Assembly (NCBI RefSeq): GCF_002931055.1
Contig: NZ_PSXX01000002.1
Location: 310,001 to 374,000 of the forward strand
Direction: 5' to 3'
Source: Pseudoclavibacter sp. AY1H1
GTDB lineage: Bacteria; Actinomycetota; Actinomycetes; Actinomycetales; Microbacteriaceae
Length of the DNA: 64,000 bases
Shown here piece after piece: positions 25,686 to 34,654 of this stretch; positions within the stretch are counted from its first letter, which is position 1; the number at the start of each line of letters is the position of its first letter. Under the pieces are notes generated by a model that worked only from the letters and a program-made list of their open reading frames with translations, made no database searches and was not told where the DNA came from. The position numbers and the translations under genes were made by a program.

Positions 25686-26255
25686 TCAGTCGGAAGTGTG
25701 CGAAGTTCCTCCCGGAGCATCGCCCCCGGGGCGGGGGATTGTCGCAGCGAGCAGCTGAGTCCGCCATCCTCCTTGAGCCCACTGCGTCCACACCGCGGTC
25801 GGGGTGTCGGACCATGCTCTGGTGGTACTGATGTGCTCTTCACGGCAGTCGCCGCGGTACCACTCCTTGATGCGCTGTTGGGCCAGGTGGAATCGTTCGT
25901 GCCAACCGATTGGGCCGATGCCCGAGTCCCCAGCATCGAAGGACGCGACGTGCGCCGACTTCAACGCCGACAGCTCTTCCACGAGCGCGCCATGGAGGTG
26001 CCAGCACTCGGGGATGATGTCGAGCTCGTAGCGCACGACGATCCAGCGCACGAACTTCGCGAGCTCCGTCCATTCCTCGTCGACGTCGGCGTTCTCCAAC
26101 GCGAAGCGCTGCCAGGCCAGCACCGTCGGATACAAGCCAGGCACAACCTCGCCCCGATTGCCCGGGTCCACGTCGGTCGGGAACAGGTCATCATCGAACT
26201 CGAAATCCCCGTCGTCCACGTCTGGCTCGTCCGAGTTGTGGCCGTCGGCATTCAT
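25686..26255 (-). CDS. Hypothetical conjugative-element protein
   Basis: 189 residues, last gene of the conjugation operon. Its ATG 26255 overlaps the HNH gene stop by four bases. The N-terminal ~35 residues are extremely acidic (EPDVDDGDFEFDDDLFPTDV) and probably disordered. The rest is a helical domain rich in Trp and His (VLAWQRFALENADVDEEWTE, PECWHLHGALVEELSALKSA, GWHERFHLAQQRIKEWYRGD). No signal or membrane segment. The His/Trp-rich domain resembles DUF-type proteins that accompany T4SS operons in actinobacteria, but no function is assigned. Confidence 0.7.
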   Translation of the reverse strand: MNADGHNSDEPDVDDGDFEFDDDLFPTDVDPGNRGEVVPGLYPTVLAWQRFALENADVDEEWTELAKFVRWIVVRYELDIIPECWHLHGALVEELSALKSAHVASFDAGDSGIGPIGWHERFHLAQQRIKEWYRGDCREEHISTTRAWSDTPTAVWTQWAQGGWRTQLLAATIPRPGGDAPGGTSHTSD

Positions 26256-26644
26256 CGTGCCCCAATCAGGCTGCGCAGCCGGGATCGCACTTTGGCGATC
26301 GCCAGCAGCGTGGCTTCCTTGCGGCTGCGCATGTACCGAAGCGCGCCGTCGTTGTCCATCAGCTCGTGCACCAGGCGGTGACAGAGCGGATGCATCGGCA
26401 GCAGATCCTCGTCGCGTTCGTCGGCGAGCCAACCGCCGTTCAGGAGCTGCGTCACACCGCGGTAGTCAATGTGGTGCAGCTCGAGGCGGCGCTTGGCCTG
26501 CGGCTCCATTCGCTTGCACACGCAGCACTGGTGCCGGTCCGGGTTCTGGTCGAACCACCGGGCACGTCGGGTGTGCCACTGCTTCGACTTCAGGTACTGC
26601 AGCCGGTACGCGCGTGACGCGATGCCCGCTCGACCGTTCGACAT
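26252..26644 (-). CDS. HNH endonuclease-like protein
   Basis: A 130-residue protein. The C-x2-C pair (CCVCKRM), the LELHHIDYRG His-His core and HPLCHRLVHEL supply the zinc-binding and catalytic residues of an HNH/HNHc nuclease. ATG 26644 is separated from the preceding coupling-protein stop by two bases, and the gene ends in an ATGA overlap with the next, so all three are translationally linked. Small HNH proteins occur in many mobile elements; a role in DNA processing or defence cannot be told from sequence. Confidence 0.75.
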   Translation of the reverse strand: MSNGRAGIASRAYRLQYLKSKQWHTRRARWFDQNPDRHQCCVCKRMEPQAKRRLELHHIDYRGVTQLLNGGWLADERDEDLLPMHPLCHRLVHELMDNDGALRYMRSRKEATLLAIAKVRSRLRSLIGAR

Positions 26645-26646
26645 GG

Positions 26647-28455
26647 TTACGACACCTCCAGTTGCAGTGGCTGCGGCATCAGCCGGCCCTGCCGGCGGAA
26701 CTCGTCCGCCTGCTCCGCCTCGGTCTGCTTCTTGCCCGCCGAGATCTCGTCCGCGTCGGCTCGCTTCGTCCATCCGGGCATCTCCAGGAGCACGCCGCGC
26801 TTGTTCTTGTAGGCGAGCACGCCGTACCCGGTGGGGATGCGGTGCAGCTCGTCGACGCTGAGCACGGGTAAGCGTTCGATGCCGAGCTGCGTGGAGTTGC
26901 CCTGCAGCGACACCGACCGCGACTTCGTCCGCACCTCCCGCGTGCCGAGGATCGACTCGAGCCCCTTCAGGTGCGACTCGTCACTCCCGCCGCCGTAGAG
27001 GATCTTCGCGATCGCGGACGTCCAGATCGTGTCTGCCTCGTCTGCGCTCCACGCGGTGCGCGCCTGGGAGAACCCCTGCAGGACGACGAGCGTCCAGATC
27101 CCGATGCCCCCACCGTCGGAGAGCACCGTGGGCAGAGCCTTCCAGGAGAACATGTTTGCGATCTCGTCCAGGACCAGCCCCAGGGGCGGATCCAGACGAC
27201 TCCCTGGAGAGGTGAGCGCCTTGCGGCGTGCCTGCTCCACGACGTCGTCCAATAGGGCGCCGAGGAATCCGCCAGCGGCTCCCGCGCCTGACCGGGTGCC
27301 GATGAGGTAGAGCGTATTCTGCCCGGACAGGAACGCCTGAACGTCGAACGCGTCGTCGTCCCCCGTCGGGCACATCGCCGCCGCGACGCTCGGCAGCTGC
27401 AGCGGCGCGGTCGCGGCCGCGACCCCCATCCACCGGGAGCCGAGCAACTTCGAGTCCCCGTCGAGCACGGTCTTGAGCGCGGACGCCCAGCCGGGAGGGC
27501 CCTGGTTCTCGAGGATCTTGACCGCGGGCCTAGCGAGGTCAGGGGACGCGCCCCAGTCCCGGAGCGTGTTCACGTCCTTCTTGCCCAAGGCGCATGCCAT
27601 CAGCAGCCGCGAGAGCAGCACCTCGGCTTCCTGCGCCCACTCCGAGTTCGAGCTCGACATGCCAAGTTCCGTGCCGCCGATGAGTGCGGCGGCACGCTGC
27701 CTCGCGACCAGCGCATCGTCGCAGCCGCGGATCGGGTTGATCTTCATCGAGTTCGCGATCCCAGACAGGCCCTGCGGGTCGAACACGGTCACCGTGCCGA
27801 GCTTCGCGCGGCGCTTCATGGTTGCGGCCAGGTTGTCGTTGCGCGTCGACGTGGTGATCAGCGGGCCGGGCCAGTCGATGATGACGCCAATGAGGAGGCG
27901 AAACCCCTTGCCCGAACGCGGGGATCCCTCCACCACCACGGAGTCCTCGACCGACAGGTACACGCTACGTCCATGCCCCAGGCCGATGTGAATCGCCACA
28001 TCCTCGGGACGCGGATTCTCCAGCGTGGGGCGCACCGTGACGGCGGACTTCAGCCGGGTCTTCGCGCCGAACGTGATGCGCACCTCGCGCCCCCGCGCGA
28101 GGCCGTCCCGCGCCCGGAGCTGCTTCACGAAGTATGCGTCGGACTGCTTCCATGACCCCCACAGCAGGAACCCGACGAGCGTGCCCGCACCGATGAGCAC
28201 CAGCGTGCCCACGATGAGGCCGCGACCCCACCCTGCGGCCGCGCCGTGGCAGGCCTCGGGGAGCTCGAGGCTCGAACCGTCGGCGTGGATCAGGAACCCG
28301 AGGCCCGACCACATCGAGGGCCAGACCGGTGCTTGCCCGCAGGCGAGCAGCGCGGCGACGAACACCGATGCCACGCAGAGGCCGGCGACGATTCCAGCAC
28401 CGGCAAGCACGAACACGAAGGCGCGCACCCAGGGTGCTTCTCCCCCGCCGTTCAT
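26647..28455 (-). CDS. VirD4/TraG-type coupling protein (T4SS ATPase)
   Basis: 602 residues. Two N-terminal membrane segments (about 12-38 and 77-100) anchor the protein. The RecA-like domain has Walker A GSPRSGKG (about 178-185) and Walker B LGLVLDEI (about 415-422), followed by GFSQARTAW and late TGYGVLAYKNKRGVLLEMPG. This is the layout of TraG/VirD4 coupling proteins, which link the relaxosome to the secretion channel. The expected family length is 550-650. ATG 28455 overlaps the previous stop by four bases. Confidence 0.85.
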   Translation of the reverse strand: MNGGGEAPWVRAFVFVLAGAGIVAGLCVASVFVAALLACGQAPVWPSMWSGLGFLIHADGSSLELPEACHGAAAGWGRGLIVGTLVLIGAGTLVGFLLWGSWKQSDAYFVKQLRARDGLARGREVRITFGAKTRLKSAVTVRPTLENPRPEDVAIHIGLGHGRSVYLSVEDSVVVEGSPRSGKGFRLLIGVIIDWPGPLITTSTRNDNLAATMKRRAKLGTVTVFDPQGLSGIANSMKINPIRGCDDALVARQRAAALIGGTELGMSSSNSEWAQEAEVLLSRLLMACALGKKDVNTLRDWGASPDLARPAVKILENQGPPGWASALKTVLDGDSKLLGSRWMGVAAATAPLQLPSVAAAMCPTGDDDAFDVQAFLSGQNTLYLIGTRSGAGAAGGFLGALLDDVVEQARRKALTSPGSRLDPPLGLVLDEIANMFSWKALPTVLSDGGGIGIWTLVVLQGFSQARTAWSADEADTIWTSAIAKILYGGGSDESHLKGLESILGTREVRTKSRSVSLQGNSTQLGIERLPVLSVDELHRIPTGYGVLAYKNKRGVLLEMPGWTKRADADEISAGKKQTEAEQADEFRRQGRLMPQPLQLEVS

Positions 28456-28916
28456 GCGCGAGCCTCCTGCTCGTCGAACGCCGCCTTCAAGCAGTTGCCG
28501 CGCATCCGTTGGTACACCGCCAGATCTCGCTGGAACTTACTTGCGTAGTCCTCGAACCATTCCTCCAGCCCGCGATTGGTTTCCTCCTGCTTCGACGCGC
28601 AGAACTCGCGGAAACGCTCCGCCCTCGCTTCCTCGGCCAGCCGTTCCGGGGACGGATTGTTGATGTCGTCTAGAACCCGGTCGAGTTCGGCTTCCTCTTC
28701 TGGTGACAGGTCTCGCGAGAACGCCCCGGTCATGGGCTGCCCGTCGTATCCGACCATGACGATCGGGCCGGGGGTGTTCTGCAAGATCAGCCCATCGAGC
28801 GCAACGAGACACGCTGGCACGGGGCCGATCAGGCGCTCGTCGAGGAGGTCGAGGGCGGCCCCAAGCTCTTTGCCGAGTCTGATGGGCATCGTGATGGTGA
28901 TGTGCTGGTCGTTCAT
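28452..28916 (-). CDS. Hypothetical conjugative-element protein
   Basis: A 154-residue soluble protein. The first half is a compact alpha/beta region (ITITMPIRLGKELGAALDLL, PGPIVMVGYDGQPMTGAF). The second half is charged and helical (DLSPEEEAELDRVLDDINNP..., EETNRGLEEWFEDYASKFQR), suggesting a coiled coil. Four-base ATGA overlaps join it to both neighbours. No family is recognised; an accessory role in mating-channel assembly is inferred only from position. Confidence 0.65.
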   Translation of the reverse strand: MNDQHITITMPIRLGKELGAALDLLDERLIGPVPACLVALDGLILQNTPGPIVMVGYDGQPMTGAFSRDLSPEEEAELDRVLDDINNPSPERLAEEARAERFREFCASKQEETNRGLEEWFEDYASKFQRDLAVYQRMRGNCLKAAFDEQEARA

Positions 28917-29170
28917 GCGCGGTTGCCTCGCTTGATGAGGTGTGCGCGAAGCGCGAAGAAGGCCTCAACGAGGAAGAACATCGTGGAGAAGCCGCAACCG
29001 AAGAGGAGCCCTTGAGCCGCGTCGAGGGTCACGAGCTGGTCGCGGCGGTCCGCCATCGGTGCGCCCCAGATCAGGAGTCCTAAGCCCATGACGAGCAGCG
29101 CTGCGTTGAGGATGATCATGCCGGTTCGCCACTGGTGTCGTGGCGCACGCGGGGAGGCTGAAGGGGTCAT
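28913..29170 (-). CDS. Small membrane protein of the conjugation operon
   Basis: 85 residues with two predicted membrane segments: GMIILNAALLVMGLGLLIWG (about 17-36) and AQGLLFGCGFSTMFFLVEAF (about 52-71), basic ends on both sides. ATG 29170 overlaps the upstream ATPase stop. Likely part of, or accessory to, the membrane complex; no homology-based function can be given. Confidence 0.65.
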   Translation of the reverse strand: MTPSASPRAPRHQWRTGMIILNAALLVMGLGLLIWGAPMADRRDQLVTLDAAQGLLFGCGFSTMFFLVEAFFALRAHLIKRGNRA

Positions 29171-30720
29171 GCGTGGATCTCCTCTGATTCAGTAGCTGTG
29201 CTGTCGGTTGCTGGGATGTCGCGCATGGAGCCCGAAGTGTCGAAGTAGGTGCGCTCCCAGTCGGTGGTGAGCTCGGTGGTGTTCAGCACGATGGAGGTGG
29301 AGCCGATGGCGACGACGCATTCCCCGATCTCGAGGTCCGCGATGAGGTCGGACTGTTCTCGGGTGAGGCCCACGGACGCGGCGGACGCGGCGAGCTGGCC
29401 GATCTCTTGCGCGAAGCTGATCTTGACCGCGAAGCCCTTCGCCAATTGCTGTGCGAGCTCCCGCTCCTTTGACCCTGCGGGGCCGACCGCGTCGAAGTCG
29501 CCGCCCTCATGGACGACGAGCAGCTGGACGATGCCGAGCTCGCCCGCGAGCTTCTGCTGCGCGCGTTGCGCCTCGAGCGCGGTGACGGAGTTCATGTCTC
29601 GCCATCCCTCTTCGCGGGCGACGACGAACTTGCGTCCGGACTTCTTGTCCGAGAGCACGGACATCACCCACGCCTGCGTGACGGCCTGCGCGATCGCGAG
29701 GGCGTCCTCGCCGCGGATCGCCATCGCTTCCGTGTCGAACACGGTGTAGGGGCTGTCGACGTCGAACTCCACGGTCGATTCGTCCTCGAACATGCCGGAC
29801 AGGTTGCCGACGGTCAGGCGGCGCAGCGTGGACCACAATTCGCGGCCAGCTTCCCGCATGTCGCCCATCTCCTCGTCAAGGATTTCGCCGCGCGCGATCG
29901 CGGCCAGCTCCAGCCACACGAGGCGAATCGTGGGCCGGTCACCGGTCGCGGTCACGACGTTGGTCAGCGCGACGTCGAGGACGTTGCGCTCGTGGGAGGT
30001 CATCGCGCGCAGTCCCGAGTTGAGGATGGTCACGATCTGCTGCAGTACGAGGCTGCGTCGTGTCCGGACAGCGTCCGCCCACTGGTCCGCGTTCCACCCG
30101 CGTGGCCGGTGGCCACCGTCGAGCGCGTTGATGCGGAGCCGCGAGCCGGGGACGCCGACCTGGATAACGGTGCCTCCGACCGCGTGCGCGACGCGGACGT
30201 GTTCGCCCTTGGAGTCGGACGTTTTGATGGCCTGTCGCCCGAAGAGCACCAGCAGCACGATGAACCGCTTGAGGAACCAGGACTTCCCCTTCCGGTAGCC
30301 GCCCATGATGAGCACGCCCGTCGAGGGAATGAGGTCCCGGTTGTAGGCCTCCCACGGGTCGAAGCACCAGAGCTGTTCCGTTTCGAGGTCGATACCCATG
30401 GCCGGTCCGATGGCCGGCCACGGCTGGCCGGTCAGGTACGGCCAGAACGCGGCCACCTCCTCCGACGTGAGCCGGTGCGAGGGCGGCTTGATGCGTAGCG
30501 TCGACCGGAAGCCACCCGACTCGGGCTGCGCGGCTTTGGGGCCGTGTTTGGCTCCGCGGGTGACCGTCGGGAGTTCGGAGTTCGTCCAGGAGCGGCGTTC
30601 GAGTTGCACTGGTTGCCGAAGCCGGTCGCGGATCTCCTTACGTGACTGGCGCTGCGACTTGGTGTCTCCGTCGATGTGCCCGACTGCCTGGCGGCGTGCT
30701 TCTTGACCGCGCATGCTCAT
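29167..30720 (-). CDS. VirB4/TraC-like T4SS ATPase
   Basis: 517 residues from ATG 30720 (a second ATG at 30714). The N-terminus is basic and disordered. A RecA-type ATPase begins near residue 140: LIMGGYRKGKSWFLKRFIVL contains Walker A GGYRKGKS. The TSDSKGEHVRVAHAVGG stretch, SPYTVFDTEAMAIRGEDALA (Walker B region around FDTE) and VAREEGWRDMN, where the usual DEAW-like motif reads REEGW, match the VirB4-like actinobacterial family found beside SCO6880. It powers assembly of or transport through the channel. The upstream long frame before 30720 belongs to an overlapping gene and is not used. Confidence 0.8.
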   Translation of the reverse strand: MSMRGQEARRQAVGHIDGDTKSQRQSRKEIRDRLRQPVQLERRSWTNSELPTVTRGAKHGPKAAQPESGGFRSTLRIKPPSHRLTSEEVAAFWPYLTGQPWPAIGPAMGIDLETEQLWCFDPWEAYNRDLIPSTGVLIMGGYRKGKSWFLKRFIVLLVLFGRQAIKTSDSKGEHVRVAHAVGGTVIQVGVPGSRLRINALDGGHRPRGWNADQWADAVRTRRSLVLQQIVTILNSGLRAMTSHERNVLDVALTNVVTATGDRPTIRLVWLELAAIARGEILDEEMGDMREAGRELWSTLRRLTVGNLSGMFEDESTVEFDVDSPYTVFDTEAMAIRGEDALAIAQAVTQAWVMSVLSDKKSGRKFVVAREEGWRDMNSVTALEAQRAQQKLAGELGIVQLLVVHEGGDFDAVGPAGSKERELAQQLAKGFAVKISFAQEIGQLAASAASVGLTREQSDLIADLEIGECVVAIGSTSIVLNTTELTTDWERTYFDTSGSMRDIPATDSTATESEEIHA

Positions 30721-32216
30721 GCGAGTCCCTCCCCGGTGGGGATGGCGCACATCATGAGCGCTTCGCCCTGCTGGGCGACCAGGACGTGCGGTTCCATGCC
30801 TGCGTTTGAGATGTGGGTGCGCAGCGCGGACGAGGCTTGGTCGAGCTCGTCGATGTCCGTCGCGGACACCGCGATGTAGACGGACAGCTCGAACTCGCCC
30901 TGGCCGGCCACGAGGGCCTGTTCCTGGTCGATGAGTAGCTCCCACTCGTGTTTGTCCGCCTCGGACGTGATCTGGTTGCGCTTCTGCCGCAGCCCTTCGG
31001 ACGCGATCCAGGACTTCTTGGAGCTCTCGATGCGCTTCATGGCCCGAGCGATCGACACGGGCGCGGACGTGATGCTCGCGATGTGCCGCACGGGGCGACC
31101 GTCCGGAAGCTGTCCGAAGATGATCGAGTCGAACAGACCTGGCCGCACCTCGAAGGCGGGGAGCTGGCCGATCCAGAACACGCGGTGCACGGCGCTGTCG
31201 GTGCGGACAAAGTCACGGTGCTCCTCGAAGTACATGACCGCCTCCCCGCCCGCCTCCACTCCGGCTTCGGGATCCCGAGAGGCGCGCTCCATGAGCTGCG
31301 GCTGCATCACCGGGTCGAGCAGACTGCGGATGCTCATGCGGATCCCCGCGGGGCTCTGCCATTCCACGCGCACGAACCCAGCTCCGCGCAGCGCCGCCTG
31401 GATCGCCTCCGCCTCGAGCAGCGCCACGCGGCGCAGCCCGTCGACGCCACCTCCCGAGTTCTTGATCTGCCCCGCGAGGGCGTACAGATCCAGGGTGATC
31501 GCCATCTCGGTAACGTGGGAGCGCACGATGTTGCCCGCCAACGTGAGCATCTCCTCGTAGGACTCGCGCACCGCATCAAGGCTCGAACGAGTGGAGACTC
31601 GATCCCGCGCATGCGCCCGCTCAGCGGCCACCGAACCCGTCGAGGTGCGGGCGATCTGCGTGAACCGCTTGATGCCGGGTCGCAGCGTCCACCCGCGCAG
31701 CACGGACGACAGGCCCGCGACCATGGCGTCCTGACGGCGGGGAGCGGCGTAGGTGAAGGACGGGGCGACGACGGTGGCGATCATCGTCGCGGTACGCTGC
31801 CCCGCGTCGTGCACGATCGCGATGCCGTCGGCTTCCAGGAGGCGCGCGTTCTGCAGTCGTCCCGGGAGCAGCAGCGTCCCTTCTCGGCGCATCTCGGACA
31901 GCACTGGCACGTCGGGACGCAGCACGTACGTGTTTCGGCGGCGCAGCTTCCTGAACTGGAACATGATTTCCCTCCACACGATGACGGGCAACGGGGTTGA
32001 TCGGATCGTCACGAGCCCAATCGCGACGAACGGGAACCAGAGCGGGAACCCGATGAGCGCCCCGAGCGGGCCTTGACCGGTCGCGTACACGCAGATGAGC
32101 AGCAGCACGATGCCAACTGCGGTGACGATGAGGTTCTCCATCTGGAGATGCAGGATGATGCCCTGCTTCGGTAGGCGTGGAAACGCGAACTTGCGCTCCT
32201 CGTAGTCGTCGTACAT
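30717..32216 (-). CDS. SCO6880-family conjugation protein
   Basis: 499 residues. The start MYDDYEERKFAFPRLPKQGI plus two adjacent membrane segments at about 30-68 (NLIVTAVGIVLLLICVYATG and LIGFPLWFPFVAIGLVTI) is the PrgI-like beginning of this family. The long cytoplasmic part with RRRNTYVLRPD, LLPGRLQNARLLEADGIAIV and QLPAFEVRPGLFDSIIFG fits the SCO6880 family conserved in actinobacterial conjugation and T4SS gene clusters. ATG 32216; the stop overlaps the next gene (ATGA). It probably works with the VirB4-like ATPase as a membrane-anchored component. Confidence 0.82.
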   Translation of the reverse strand: MYDDYEERKFAFPRLPKQGIILHLQMENLIVTAVGIVLLLICVYATGQGPLGALIGFPLWFPFVAIGLVTIRSTPLPVIVWREIMFQFRKLRRRNTYVLRPDVPVLSEMRREGTLLLPGRLQNARLLEADGIAIVHDAGQRTATMIATVVAPSFTYAAPRRQDAMVAGLSSVLRGWTLRPGIKRFTQIARTSTGSVAAERAHARDRVSTRSSLDAVRESYEEMLTLAGNIVRSHVTEMAITLDLYALAGQIKNSGGGVDGLRRVALLEAEAIQAALRGAGFVRVEWQSPAGIRMSIRSLLDPVMQPQLMERASRDPEAGVEAGGEAVMYFEEHRDFVRTDSAVHRVFWIGQLPAFEVRPGLFDSIIFGQLPDGRPVRHIASITSAPVSIARAMKRIESSKKSWIASEGLRQKRNQITSEADKHEWELLIDQEQALVAGQGEFELSVYIAVSATDIDELDQASSALRTHISNAGMEPHVLVAQQGEALMMCAIPTGEGLA

Positions 32217-32252
32217 GGTGATGCCCCCTCGAGCTGCTGGTGATGTGCCCGA

Positions 32253-33497
32253 CTAGGGCTTCCGACGAGACGCAGGTGGTGTTGGTGGCGACGGGCGCTG
32301 TCCGCCACCACCTCGGCCTCGCTTGCCTCCCCCTGGCGAACTCGGACCGTTCCCCGGGGAGCCGCCTCGAGGCCCTGGGCTGCCGCCGCCCGGTGACGGA
32401 GCGGGCTTCGAATGGCCCGGCGAAGGGCGCTTTCCACTGCCACCGTCCCCGCCGGACTTGCCCCCGGATCCGGGCGTACCGGGGGTACCTCGTCCACCAG
32501 AGCGTCCGCCGCTTCCGGAGCCGCTGGAACGAAGGCGTCCGATGCCGGACTTCGTCTTCGTCGCAACAGCTTTCGCGCCGCGACCGGCGGCTCCTGCCGC
32601 GGCGGCTGCTCCGCGTCCCACGGCCGGAGCCGCCTGCCGGATCCCACGTCCCGCGCTGCGCCCACCGCGCTCGAGGCCCCGCATGGTCGCATGCCCTCCC
32701 GCGTCTCGGTCCACTCCCGCCCACGTGAACATGCCGAGCACCGCCATCGGTGCGATGCCGAGGATGGCCAGACCGAAGGAGATGATCAGGCCGTCGGTGC
32801 TCCACGGGTCCTCGATGATCGCGGCCATGCGAGTGAGCATGTGCATCATGCCGAGCAGGATCGGGTCCGTCAGCAACAGACCGGTGAGGAGGATCGTGTA
32901 GTTGCGGTGGACGTCCGAGCCTTCTCGAATGGGGAGCATCGTGAACACGAACGGCGCGAACGCCACCATGGCCATGACGCCGAGCCCGCGCACGATCCGG
33001 ACCGCGCCCAGGGTGAAGAACCCGAAGAACGCGAGCACCCCGTTCAAACCCGCCGCGAACATGTTCCCTGCCGTCATATCGAGCAGCAGATCGGAGTCCT
33101 CATTCAGCCCGAAGTACTGGATGATCCCTTCCACGGCCGGGACGTCACCGTTGAGGCCGGTGAGCATGCCCGGGATGAGCTCGAGCAGCTTCAGGACTTC
33201 CGCGATGAACCAGATCGTGACGAGAGCGGCGGGCACACCGAACGCGATACCGAGGGCGGCACGCCAGGCTTCATCGTGCTTGTTCGTGATCACGCCTCGC
33301 GCGATGCCAAACGCGCCCACTCCGGTGGTGACGAAGAATGCGGTCAGCCCGATCCAGAACCCGGCGAGTTCACTGGCTGCGGCCCGCCCGGCGGTCCCTG
33401 GGCTGACGCTGCCCCAGTCGAGGGTCCACTCCATCATGTCGCGAGTGCCGTCCCAGATGAAGGTCAGTGCCCCGTCGGGGTTCCAAAGCCAGTCCAT
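32253..33497 (-). CDS. VirB6/TrbL-like polytopic channel protein with Gly/Ser/Pro-rich tail
   Basis: 414 residues. Residues 1-260 have about six membrane segments (FWIGLTAFFVTTGVGAFGIA, AALGIAFGVPAALVTIWFIA, GLNGVLAFFGFFTLGAVRIV, GLGVMAMVAFAPFVFTMLPI and two more), matching VirB6/TrbL topology. From about 275 the protein becomes a low-complexity Gly/Ala/Ser/Pro/Arg tail, dominated by GGxSPGP-like repeats, probably cytoplasmic. ATG 33497 is chosen over an upstream in-frame start because it begins the first structured segment and follows GGGGCA. Thirty-six bases separate its stop from SCO6880. Confidence 0.75.
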   Translation of the reverse strand: MDWLWNPDGALTFIWDGTRDMMEWTLDWGSVSPGTAGRAAASELAGFWIGLTAFFVTTGVGAFGIARGVITNKHDEAWRAALGIAFGVPAALVTIWFIAEVLKLLELIPGMLTGLNGDVPAVEGIIQYFGLNEDSDLLLDMTAGNMFAAGLNGVLAFFGFFTLGAVRIVRGLGVMAMVAFAPFVFTMLPIREGSDVHRNYTILLTGLLLTDPILLGMMHMLTRMAAIIEDPWSTDGLIISFGLAILGIAPMAVLGMFTWAGVDRDAGGHATMRGLERGGRSAGRGIRQAAPAVGRGAAAAAGAAGRGAKAVATKTKSGIGRLRSSGSGSGGRSGGRGTPGTPGSGGKSGGDGGSGKRPSPGHSKPAPSPGGGSPGPRGGSPGNGPSSPGGGKRGRGGGGQRPSPPTPPASRRKP

Positions 33498-33531
33498 GCG
33501 TTGCCCCTTCCGGGCTTCAAGAAGGGGTGGG

Positions 33532-33867
33532 CTAGAAGATCTTGAAGCCGATGGCGAACCCGGCAATGCCCGTGAGCGAGCCCAGGATCACGAGCCCACC
33601 CAGCACGTACAGCGATGCCGTTGCAGCCCCTTCTTGCACGCGAGCGTTGCCGAGCCCCTTGCTGGCGATCAGGACGCCGCAGACGGCGAGCGCGAGGATG
33701 CACAGGATCACGGCCACACCCGCGACGATCGTCGTGAGACGCAGAGCGGCCTGCGCGAACGAGCTGCTCAGGTCTGGCTTGACCTCCGGGATGGACATCA
33801 CGGATGCCCAGTCAGCGGTTGGGGTGGTGAGGGCGAGGTCAGAGATTCCGGTGATGAGTTCGAACAT
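33532..33867 (-). CDS. Small pilin-like (VirB2/TrbC-like) membrane protein
   Basis: 111 residues. Two hydrophobic segments (about 47-69, TTIVAGVAVILCILALAVCG, and 85-108, LYVLGGLVILGSLTGIAGFA) separated by a short polar loop give the hairpin topology of VirB2/TrbC pilins. The ~40-residue polar N-terminus is not a typical cleaved signal. ATG 33867 follows AAAGGCACC. It lies between the VirB6-like gene and the peptidase gene, the usual position for a pilin subunit. Identification is by topology and context only. Confidence 0.55.
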   Translation of the reverse strand: MFELITGISDLALTTPTADWASVMSIPEVKPDLSSSFAQAALRLTTIVAGVAVILCILALAVCGVLIASKGLGNARVQEGAATASLYVLGGLVILGSLTGIAGFAIGFKIF

Positions 33868-33931
33868 TGGTGGTGCCTTTCTCGGCGGTAGGTGGTGGTG
33901 AAGAGACGAAGTTCGTTGGAGACGCAGGCCG

Positions 33932-34654
33932 TTACAGGCGCAGGCCGTCGGTGACCGAGCGCCCGACATCGACATGCAGGTGGTTGGGGGCGTCTGAGAT
34001 CTGCGAAACGCCGGGGATGTCGAAGTACGTGCCGTTCGCAATGCGGCCGTCGATCTGCCCAATCTGCGACCCGGCAGGGAGCACCCCGGCAACCGCGTTG
34101 ACGTATTGCACGCTGAACGTGTCAGCCCCGGTCAGCGGGATCCCGTTGAAGGCGTAGAAGTCGATGGCCCGCCCGACCCAGTGGGCGGAGTAGCCGGAGG
34201 AGCCGGGAAGGTCACCCGTGCAGGCGCGGTTGAGGTCGCTGATCCCGACGGAATCGAACATGTTGAGCGCGATCTGGACCAGCTGCAGCGCCGGGAGCTG
34301 GATACGGCAGGACCCGGAGCCGTCGGCCATGCCACGGATCTGCATCGCGTAGGGATCGCTCGGACCGTAGAGGAACACAAGGCGACCGGCGTCCATCGCT
34401 GCGGCGAGCTGCTGCGCCGCCTCCTGCTCGGACGCCGACACGACACACGCGCCGGGCGCGCAAGCGGCACCACCTGGGGCTGTGGGCGTTCCCGGCAATG
34501 AGGGCACCATGATCCCGGCTTGGACGGCCTGCGCGAGCATCGAGCCCGTGCCGAGGAGTCCGACGAGGCCAATGAATCCGACGCCGAGCACCGCTCGGCG
34601 CGTGGTGGGCGAGTTCAGCGCTTGGGCTGCTTTCGCGGCCACGAGGAGCTTCAC
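33932..34654 (-). CDS. Membrane-anchored M15/LAS-type peptidoglycan peptidase
   Basis: 240 residues, GTG start 34654 overlapping the previous stop (GTGA). After a basic start comes one membrane segment (RRAVLGVGFIGLVGLLGTGS). The extracellular domain has the zinc motif HxxGxAxD (HWVGRAID) and HLHVDV near the C-terminus, the pair that defines LAS/M15 peptidases. It would open the peptidoglycan locally for channel assembly, a role usually filled by lytic enzymes in T4SS operons. Two Cys pairs (AACAPGACVV, SCRI...RACTG) may form disulfides. Confidence 0.72.
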   Translation of the reverse strand: MKLLVAAKAAQALNSPTTRRAVLGVGFIGLVGLLGTGSMLAQAVQAGIMVPSLPGTPTAPGGAACAPGACVVSASEQEAAQQLAAAMDAGRLVFLYGPSDPYAMQIRGMADGSGSCRIQLPALQLVQIALNMFDSVGISDLNRACTGDLPGSSGYSAHWVGRAIDFYAFNGIPLTGADTFSVQYVNAVAGVLPAGSQIGQIDGRIANGTYFDIPGVSQISDAPNHLHVDVGRSVTDGLRL